Assembly: GCA_937910385.1 (NCBI GenBank)
Contig: CALEPT010000047.1
Location: 1-13,130 of the forward strand
Reading direction: 5' to 3'
DNA length: 13,130 bases
DNA from: an uncultured Ruminococcus sp.
Lineage (GTDB): Bacteria > Bacillota > Clostridia > Oscillospirales > Ruminococcaceae
Part shown: positions 5,985 to 11,113 of the stretch, in pieces
Position numbering within the stretch: the stretch's first letter is position 1
How the letters are laid out: the number at the start of each line of letters is the position of its first letter
The notes under the pieces: generated by a model
Database searches by the model: none
The model's input: the letters and a program-made list of their open reading frames with translations, nothing else
Told to the model about the DNA's origin: nothing
Position numbers and translations under genes: made by a program

Positions 5985-7139
5985 TTAGATGTAATTTCCA
6001 ATTCGTTTTGTAAATGGATTATCTCTCAAAATAAAATGTTTTATGCCCTCTGAATTAAGAATGTCACTTCTTTTGATTTTAAAACATATGGATCTATCAG
6101 GTGATTTTTTGAACAACTCTATATACAACTCATCTAAATTATTTATGCTTTTATAGCATGAACAATCTGATAAAATAGCACCTTTCCATGATCTATACGC
6201 ACATAAAATTTCAAGCTCTGTAATTTTGCCTTTATCATATAGTCTTTTATAGGCTTTAAGCTTGCGCCGTTCTCTTGTAATCTTTACTGGCGCAGGTGAA
6301 ATAACCACTTTTCCGCTCTCAAGTACTTTATACTTTAGCTGCATATACATATATCCATGTGTAATCTTTACAATCTGTGTTTTCTTTTCATTAAGTTTTA
6401 ACTTTAATGTGGTAAGCTGTTTTCTGATTTCATCAAGGATTTTTCTCAATTCTGCTTTATCTGTACCAAAGATATAGATATCATCCATGTATCGTCCATA
6501 ATATTTTATTCCTCTTTTGATTTTACAATAATTATCTACGGGATGCAAATAATAAACTGCCAAAGTCTGCGGCACTTCTGACCCAAGGTTAAGCCCTTTA
6601 TTACTATCTGATGCATTTTCAATAATATACTTTATTATTGGTTTCGTACTATCAGGAATTTTAGGCTCTATCATCTTCCAGCAAATTTCATGGTCGATGC
6701 TGTCAAAGTACCGTTTTATGTCAATCTGTAAAATATAACCATCCTTCCCATAGTTTCTTATAAAGTTTCGTAGATGTATGAGGTGTCTTTTTCTCGCAAA
6801 AGAAGTACCCCTATACATTAGTGAAGCGGAGTTATCATAGATCAGATACTTGCGCAAGCAGGGCAGCAAGACATCTTGATTTATGACTTTCTGTAGCACC
6901 CTATCTCTAACCGCAGGAGCATGAATGTCTCTGATTTTTCCACGTTCATTTAGCGTAAAATCAAGCATTGGACTTTGTTTATACATTCCCGTTCTTGCTT
7001 CATTTTGCAGATATAAGTTGTTAAGTGTTACATTTGCTTCATATCTTTGTGTTGAGGTTTTCCAGGCTGAGACACTCCTTACTTCCTTAAAGGCTTTTCG
7101 GAGTCTTTCAAGATCTGTTATTTCTTCAAGTTCTGTCAA
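5985..7139 (-). CDS. DGR reverse transcriptase
   Basis: RNA-directed DNA polymerase that would copy the TR RNA into mutated cDNA. With the TTG start it has 384 residues. I choose TTG at 7139 because GGAGG lies 6 nt before it, while ATG at 7166 (393 residues) has no ribosome binding site. Motifs, numbered from TTG: LIYDNSAS near 99; QIDIKRYFDSIDHE at 138-151 with catalytic Asp140; LGSEVPQ at 185-191, the position of the DGR-type GxxxSQ box, here with Pro for Ser; YYGRYMDDIYIFG with the YMDD box at 217-220 (Asp219, Asp220); and LNEKKTQIVKITHG. There is no maturase, HNH or retron-type domain. The TR just upstream, the Avd-like gene and the VR-bearing target identify a DGR RT. The name brt is used for the BPP-1 protein; I leave the symbol empty. 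Confidence 0.93.
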   Translation of the reverse strand: MTELEEITDLERLRKAFKEVRSVSAWKTSTQRYEANVTLNNLYLQNEARTGMYKQSPMLDFTLNERGKIRDIHAPAVRDRVLQKVINQDVLLPCLRKYLIYDNSASLMYRGTSFARKRHLIHLRNFIRNYGKDGYILQIDIKRYFDSIDHEICWKMIEPKIPDSTKPIIKYIIENASDSNKGLNLGSEVPQTLAVYYLHPVDNYCKIKRGIKYYGRYMDDIYIFGTDKAELRKILDEIRKQLTTLKLKLNEKKTQIVKITHGYMYMQLKYKVLESGKVVISPAPVKITRERRKLKAYKRLYDKGKITELEILCAYRSWKGAILSDCSCYKSINNLDELYIELFKKSPDRSICFKIKRSDILNSEGIKHFILRDNPFTKRIGNYI

Positions 7140-7465
7140 AAAAATCCTCCATGTTCTAATCGCCATCAGTCGTAACTGGGGATATCACAAAGGTACAATT
7201 TACGTTAGATCTAAACTATATGATTTAACGAAGGTCATACTTTCCTTATCTTCTGTCAGTTTATTTGATTATAACTAATTGGGTGCTGACAGAGGTAATC
7301 AGGGCAGGCCCATTAGAATTGGTAACGCTGTTGTTGTTGAGATTGCCGTTGTTGTTCAGATTCGCCGCATTGGAAGCGGTCAAAACGTACAAAGTATAAC
7401 CTAAACTTAACTTTAATTGAGATTAAACTTAATCTTAATTAAAGTTAAACTTTAATTTTTTAAAC
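7140..7465 (-). other. non-coding DGR template region between accessory gene and RT
   Basis: This 326-nt gap holds no supportable gene. In transcription order it contains a 22-bp AT-rich tandem repeat (7467-7402), a TATACT box (7398-7393), the template repeat (7386-7321), a TR-flanking stretch that still reads as an open frame to TAA at about 7261, and about 120 nt of leader up to the RT start. The leader probably supplies the structured RNA that DGR reverse transcriptases need 3' of the TR. I can see no obvious strong hairpin in it by eye. Confidence 0.7.
7321..7386 (-). repeat. DGR template repeat (TR)
   Basis: 66 nt that match the VR at 8080-8145 at every non-adenine position (45 of 45) and differ at 12 of 21 TR adenines. 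It contains nine AAY codons and one AGC codon in the reading frame of the target gene. In AAY codons adenine substitution at the first two positions gives many residues but never a stop. Reading 5'-3' it begins GTTTTGACCGCTTCC and ends GCGTTACC. It lies on the minus strand upstream of the RT gene and is probably transcribed as part of the same RNA. Confidence 0.95.
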
Positions 7466-7467
7466 TT
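7402..7467. repeat. 22-bp AT-rich tandem repeat with internal near-palindrome
   Basis: The heptamer TAAACTT (plus strand) starts at 7402, 7424, 7446 and 7461. The first three are exactly 22 bp apart and the first two 22-nt units agree at 17 positions. The same DNA forms a 20-nt inverted repeat (7407-7426 against 7429-7448) with one mismatch that becomes a G-U pair on one RNA strand. The last copy overlaps the stop codon of the accessory gene. It lies between that gene and the TR, so it could be a protein-binding array, a TR-RNA 5' structure, or both. Confidence 0.7.
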
Positions 7468-7960
7468 AAGCAAGTTTCTTTTCCCATCGATTATCAGATT
7501 TTCGCCAACCAGAAATGACTGCAATTTCATGCTCAATCAATTGTAGTGTTTTTGCATACTTTCCATCAGGTACGCCTAATACATTGAGGTTTATCTGATA
7601 TCGGCGTTTTAATGTTCTGCAAGCCGCAAGGGCGTTGTCCTGCATTTTTCTACGTTCCGTTAAGATAGAAAGATTATATGGGTAGTGGCTGTCTGCTGAT
7701 TGTACATAAAAGTCAATCATTTCTGCATATGTCAACATCTGCTCGATGGTCTGGTCAATATAATTTTTATTGTCAGTATATCTTGTAGACCCTTTCTTTA
7801 CTACGTTACCTTCATCATCTAAAATATCGGGAGTATCTTTGATACCAAAATTGTATTTTGTATCCTGATAAACTGCCCTCATGATTTGTTCGGCGGCAGC
7901 AATAAATTCTAATGCAGATTGCGGACGTTCATTTTTCTTTCTACTCATAAAATCTCTCAT
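7466..7960 (-). CDS. Avd-like DGR accessory protein (four-helix bundle)
   Basis: A 164-residue protein in the position Avd holds in BPP-1, between the target gene and the TR. Four predicted helices lie at about residues 13-36 (QSALEFIAAAEQIMRAVYQD), 63-90 (YIDQTIEQMLTYAEMIDFYV), 97-126 (RRKMQDNALAACRTLKRRYQ) and 133-155 (YAKTLQLIEHEIAVISGWRK). Basic residues on the last two fit the Avd role of binding RT and TR RNA; Avd itself forms a pentameric barrel. It is longer than the roughly 128-residue BPP-1 Avd because of a loop at 37-62 (DTPDILDDEGNVVKKGSTRY). No good ribosome binding site precedes ATG at 7960; ATG at 7948 with a weak GAGAG is an alternative. A GC-rich hairpin lies just upstream. 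Confidence 0.8.
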   Translation of the reverse strand: MRDFMSRKKNERPQSALEFIAAAEQIMRAVYQDTKYNFGIKDTPDILDDEGNVVKKGSTRYTDNKNYIDQTIEQMLTYAEMIDFYVQSADSHYPYNLSILTERRKMQDNALAACRTLKRRYQINLNVLGVPDGKYAKTLQLIEHEIAVISGWRKSDNRWEKKLA

Positions 7961-7969
7961 TCTATCATG

Positions 7970-7987
7970 CGCCCCCTACCGGGGGCG
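7970..7987. other. GC-rich hairpin directly before the accessory gene start
   Basis: CGCCCCC (7970-7976) and GGGGGCG (7981-7987) form a 7-bp all-GC stem with a TACC loop (plus strand), ending 9 nt before the ATG at 7960. There is no T-tract, so it is not a usual terminator. It covers or crowds the place where a ribosome binding site would be, which could restrict translation of the accessory protein or mark the end of the target-gene mRNA. Confidence 0.6.
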
Positions 7988-8001
7988 AGGTTGCAGGGTA
8001 C

Positions 8002-8030
8002 TATTGAAGTAGGCTTCGCCTACTTCAATA
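8002..8030. other. 13-bp perfect hairpin with GAA loop downstream of the VR (DGR target-recognition element)
   Basis: TATTGAAGTAGGC (8002-8014) and GCCTACTTCAATA (8018-8030) pair perfectly around three bases. On the minus strand the tip reads GCGAAGC, a heptamer known to form an unusually stable DNA mini-hairpin. BPP-1-type DGRs need a hairpin or cruciform with a GAAA-type loop just downstream of the VR for efficient retrohoming. This element has the same place, 29 nt after the target stop codon, and there is no T-tract to make it a terminator. Confidence 0.8.
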
Positions 8031-8033
8031 AGA

Positions 8034-8045
8034 TAAGCAGGGCAG
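8034..8045 (-). other. candidate displaced initiation-of-mutagenic-homing site (IMH)
   Basis: The minus-strand sequence CTGCCCTGCTTA ends 4 nt before the hairpin. The TR 3' flank at 7296-7307 has CTGCCCTGATTA, identical except for one change at a TR adenine. Both lie in the same reading frame relative to the TR/VR homology, but 34 nt separate it from the VR here against 13 nt in the TR. In BPP-1 the IMH is GC-rich and adjoins the hairpin, as this segment does. Assignment by eye; chance similarity over 12 nt is possible. Confidence 0.4.
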
Positions 8046-8058
8046 CAAGATTTACTTG

Positions 8059-8874
8059 CTATCTTTGATGAACTTGAGCGGTAACGCCGCCGTAGTCGAG
8101 AATGCCGTAGTCGTACAGAAACGCCGCATAGGAAGCGGTCAAAACTTCTCTTGTCCATATATTTACATTTCCGAACACCTGATTGGGTCTTATATTTTTA
8201 AAGAGCGCTAGTTGCTCATAAGCTTCTCCTACATCAAAGTATGAGCCGCTAACTGTGATACCAAACATTTGAGGACAACTTAACGCTTCTCCATAACTAC
8301 CAGTAGCCCACGCCCATCCTGATGATTTACCCCCAGATGTAGCATTTGAAAGTAATACAGAATGGCTAACCATATGAGTATTACCAAGTGCAGACTGTAG
8401 AGCAGTTACTATGTCTTGTACTACTGTACGTAGATTAGATGATGTATAGCCACCATCAGTATTCGATGCGTTCCAAGTAGTAGTAAGACCTTCTAAATAT
8501 ACTACACACCCAATGTTAGGAGTATTGACCATAGCATATGAAGAATAACCATAAAAAGCATTTGCATGTGCAAAAATTATATGCGCTACATAACTATTAT
8601 TGTTTACGGTTATGGTCTTTTTAATCTGCATCCCGGTATCATAATCATCAAAATCCATATTAGCAATTTTTGTTGATAATGTACCATTGTTAAAATCTGT
8701 TGTAACATCTGTAGCATTTGCAACTATAGAACCTTGACCATCCCAATTACGATCAACCCGATTGTTGAAAGCTACAGCCGATACGGCATTCATTATGGCT
8801 ATCTGATTTCTTGCTGCCTCGTCCTTTGCAAGCACAGGACTACCGCCGACATTAAAGCCTTTTGCATCTGACAT
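8059..8874 (-). CDS. DGR target protein, C-type-lectin-like (probable receptor-binding tail protein)
   Basis: A 271-residue protein with AAAGGAGGTAACA before ATG. N-terminal residues 1-45 (KGFNVGGSPVLAKDEAARNQ) are probably a helical attachment region. From about 85 on it shows the pattern of phage C-type-lectin-like/DUF6273-type target proteins: DGGYTSSNLRTVV, a helix ending in LG, HMVSHSVLLSNATSGG, SSGWAW, FDVGEAYEQLALFK and WTREVLTASYAA. VR residues 244-265 hold ten variable positions (249, 252, 254, 255, 256, 258, 260-263), now Tyr, Phe, Tyr, Asp, Tyr, Ile, Asp, Tyr, Gly, Gly, a composition like an antibody binding loop. Oddly, the protein stops six residues after the VR and lacks the usual final GVRP-type strand. 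It presumably binds a host surface ligand at the tail tip. Confidence 0.88.
   Translation of the reverse strand: MSDAKGFNVGGSPVLAKDEAARNQIAIMNAVSAVAFNNRVDRNWDGQGSIVANATDVTTDFNNGTLSTKIANMDFDDYDTGMQIKKTITVNNNSYVAHIIFAHANAFYGYSSYAMVNTPNIGCVVYLEGLTTTWNASNTDGGYTSSNLRTVVQDIVTALQSALGNTHMVSHSVLLSNATSGGKSSGWAWATGSYGEALSCPQMFGITVSGSYFDVGEAYEQLALFKNIRPNQVFGNVNIWTREVLTASYAAFLYDYGILDYGGVTAQVHQR
8080..8145 (-). repeat. DGR variable repeat (VR)
   Basis: The 66-nt counterpart of the TR at 7321-7386, coding residues Val244 to Thr265 of the target protein. Twelve differences from the TR, all at TR adenines (seven to T, five to G); no non-adenine position differs. All nine AAY codons and the AGC codon of the TR are changed here, so the site has been rewritten, probably more than once. 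Homology stops sharply at GTTACC on the 3' side and GTTTTG on the 5' side. Confidence 0.95.
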
Positions 8875-8901
8875 TGTTACCTCCTTTAGTTTGTTGATTT
8901 A

Positions 8902-9132
8902 CTAATTCAAAGTTATCATTTCCGTATCAGGATCATAAAAACCCACGTTTGTGGGAATTGTTATCATTTCCGTGATAGGGTCATAGGTAATAAGTAATCT
9001 TGCCGCAATCTCATCAACTGCGTCCTGTGTGTTGGTTGCATCAAGACCACTTTCAGTATTGTCATATACTTGATCCGCCGCATTACTTCCACCACCCGGA
9101 AAAACTTTATCCATAAAAGCTATTGCACTCAT
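8902..9132 (-). CDS. small tail-fibre-associated protein with YDPxTEMIT repeat
   Basis: A 76-residue protein with GAGGAGG before ATG; the ATG overlaps the previous TGA (ATGA). Residues about 23-43 (VYDNTESGLDATNTQDAVDE) match the short YDNxxSGLxATNxQDAxDE motif common in phage tail fibres and collagen-like phage proteins, probably an oligomerisation or attachment segment. The C-terminus holds a duplicated YDPxTEMIT unit (residues about 50-75), also visible as a DNA duplication. It lies immediately upstream of the DGR target gene and could be a chaperone or adaptor for it, but that is inference. Confidence 0.75.
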   Translation of the reverse strand: MSAIAFMDKVFPGGGSNAADQVYDNTESGLDATNTQDAVDEIAARLLITYDPITEMITIPTNVGFYDPDTEMITLN

Positions 9133-9356
9133 GCTTCAACCTCCTCAGATTCAATCGGTCTCTGCCAATAATCGTAGATCTGAATTGCTCCGCAATCATC
9201 TATGACCATAAGCATTTCAGCAAGATAATCGGCATTTTTCATAGCTCCGCCTAACTTTTGGTGAAACATAGCAATCGCTTCATCTCTTGTCTCATACTGA
9301 TAGATTGCTTTTTCGGTGTCGTTTTCTTTGGTTGTGATTTCAATTAAATAGTACAT
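9129..9356 (-). CDS. small tail-region protein
   Basis: A 75-residue protein. ATG at 9356 is chosen because GAGGAGGT lies 7 nt upstream; the frame extends to 9389 but without a ribosome binding site. Sequence MYYLIEITTKENDTEKAIYQ, then helical YETRDEAIAMFHQKLGGAMK, then MLMVIDDCGAIQIYDYWQRP: an alpha/beta pattern that I recall for short proteins coded after tail fibres in Clostridia phages. No catalytic motif. About 80 nt separate it from the large fibre gene, and its stop overlaps the next start. Confidence 0.7.
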   Translation of the reverse strand: MYYLIEITTKENDTEKAIYQYETRDEAIAMFHQKLGGAMKNADYLAEMLMVIDDCGAIQIYDYWQRPIESEEVEA

Positions 9357-9439
9357 TTGATATACCTCCTCTATTATATGTTGTCTCAAAATTTTATTTA
9401 TAAATGTATACTTTCATTTTTTTGAATAGATGTGCCAGC

Positions 9440-11113
9440 TCAATCGTTAGTGAAATATACAATGACAGTAGAAAACTCAAGATTATGTGCTCCAGATTCA
9501 TAATTATATACTTGCAATAGACCATTAGTTGTAATACTTAATGCAAAATTGTAACCCGAGGCATTTTGCTTTGTATAAAAAATATTTCTCAACGGTTTAT
9601 ACGGTACTTCACCAATTGTAGTATACCCACCAGAAGGTACAGCAGTATCAACCGATGATGAATTAAAATTAAGAATTACTATATTGTTACATTTCATAAT
9701 ACTGGAATTACTTACGCCATATGTCCAATATTGTGATATATTTGAAAATGATCCATTAGAGATCTGTCCCAATATGTCTCCTATACTGTTCGTAGCCATC
9801 ACATTTGTTCCGAGTGTAATAGCTCCATTAACAGCAATGGCTACCGTAGTTTTAACCATCTGACCTTTCCATAAGAAATAACTTCCAACAGCATGAGCAG
9901 CAGTTGCTGTGTTTCCTGTCTCTACGGTTCCCAAGGCTCTAACAAGATTATCTGTACTTTCCTGTAAGTCATCGCCAAAGCCAGTAGTGGTATTATCATA
10001 GGTTATTTCATCAGCATTACTACTATCTTTTCTTTCTGCTATACCGTTATTGTTGACCCATATTCCGACAGTACCAGAAACCACGCAAAAAGCTCCATAA
10101 GGCACATCACCGTTTGTTATTGCGTTATTCATGGCAGATATTGAAATGAATGCATATGAGCCTCCTAATGAGGGATAATCATATATGTACCATACTGTAC
10201 CATCATTTTTTTCATTTGCGCTTAAAAGCTGATAATCTGCCCAGCTTATTTCAATGGCGTTATTGACATTTATCTTTGTAACATCATTCACAGAATCATC
10301 GGTAACCTCTGACCGTCCGAACTGCAAATTTTTTCTTGCAGTCATTGACTGGCCATTTTTGTTCAAGATAGTATGCCCAGAAGAACCACCTACAAGTTCA
10401 AATTGTGTGCCATTATAGACAAATTCATAAACACCCGTGGCTTTTATTACGTTAGCAGTAATAGCGACCCCATCTTTGTATACAGGCTTTGCAGTCTCAC
10501 CATCTATAGCAAGAGTAATGGCTCCTGCGGTATCATCATTAGCAAATTTTATGATAATGTCTGCACCGGTTTTTAGAGCAAAATTGCTATCTTCCGTTGT
10601 AACAACTTTTGCCGCCACATTTCCGGCAGTTGTTGACGTGCCATAAAATGCACCGCCGGTAATTAACTTCCAATCGCCATCACCATATAATACTTTGCCT
10701 TCATCTCCGGCTTGTGGCTGCGGCACTAATCCGTGAGAACCATTTGCGCTTGATGTTGCCCCGGTAAAATCTGCTATAGCATCAATTATGAGCATCCAAT
10801 AATCACCCTCAGCCGGGGCAACGTTTGTATTATACTTCTTTGACAACCAAACCTTATCGAGATTTTTTACAAGATCAAGTGGTTCATAATTCGTTGCAGA
10901 ATTATAATTACCTTTTGGAGTAATTGCCACTTTTCCAGCGTCATTCCATACACTACCAGCATCATACCAATAATCGCTACCAGCTGTAGGTTCTTGATTT
11001 ATAGATGCTTTTACTGCTACCCATGTGCTATTATTATGAGTAACTCCATCAAAAATAACATAAGATTCTGACGCATCCCACGCGCCTTTCATGTTTACGG
11101 GTATGCTTGCCAT
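9440..11113 (-). CDS. tail fibre with N-terminal carbohydrate-binding-like modules
   Basis: A 557-residue structural protein. ATG at 11113 is chosen because GGGAGGTGG lies 7 nt upstream and the ATG overlaps the previous TAA (TAATG). Residues 9-49 (KGAWDASESYVIFDGVTHNN...GSDYW) and 67-106 (KGNYNSATNYEPLDLVKNLD...GDYW) are two copies of a module like the ChiA/CBM5/12 carbohydrate-binding fold often found in phage fibres. The middle (about 150-255) is Thr/Ala-rich beta structure, and the C-terminus (about 450-557) is a beta-rich tip ending in VIVYFTND. It probably binds host-surface glycan. No TR-like sequence is present, so this fibre is not a second DGR target within the window. Confidence 0.85.
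   Translation of the reverse strand: MASIPVNMKGAWDASESYVIFDGVTHNNSTWVAVKASINQEPTAGSDYWYDAGSVWNDAGKVAITPKGNYNSATNYEPLDLVKNLDKVWLSKKYNTNVAPAEGDYWMLIIDAIADFTGATSSANGSHGLVPQPQAGDEGKVLYGDGDWKLITGGAFYGTSTTAGNVAAKVVTTEDSNFALKTGADIIIKFANDDTAGAITLAIDGETAKPVYKDGVAITANVIKATGVYEFVYNGTQFELVGGSSGHTILNKNGQSMTARKNLQFGRSEVTDDSVNDVTKINVNNAIEISWADYQLLSANEKNDGTVWYIYDYPSLGGSYAFISISAMNNAITNGDVPYGAFCVVSGTVGIWVNNNGIAERKDSSNADEITYDNTTTGFGDDLQESTDNLVRALGTVETGNTATAAHAVGSYFLWKGQMVKTTVAIAVNGAITLGTNVMATNSIGDILGQISNGSFSNISQYWTYGVSNSSIMKCNNIVILNFNSSSVDTAVPSGGYTTIGEVPYKPLRNIFYTKQNASGYNFALSITTNGLLQVYNYESGAHNLEFSTVIVYFTND

Noticed and set aside
5985..7166. Group II intron or retron RT instead of DGR
   Set aside because: No maturase or endonuclease domain, no intron domain V/VI or msr/msd-like structure is visible, and the adenine-specific TR/VR pair is decisive for a DGR.
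8059..8061. TAG after the VR as a recoded sense codon (suppressor-type phage)
   Set aside because: Other genes here end in TAG exactly at normal gene junctions (885 and 1354) with no in-frame continuation, and TAA and TGA are also used. There is no sign of recoding or a suppressor tRNA in the window.
9373..9378. TATAAT on the minus strand before the 75-residue gene as a promoter
   Set aside because: No -35 at a suitable distance and no TG extension. It lies close to the ribosome binding site in AT-rich DNA, so I do not call it.
9440..11113. Tail fibre as a second DGR target
   Set aside because: No segment resembling the TR (AAC/AAT-derived codons flanked by GCTTCC and GTTACC) was found in it or in the other tail genes.
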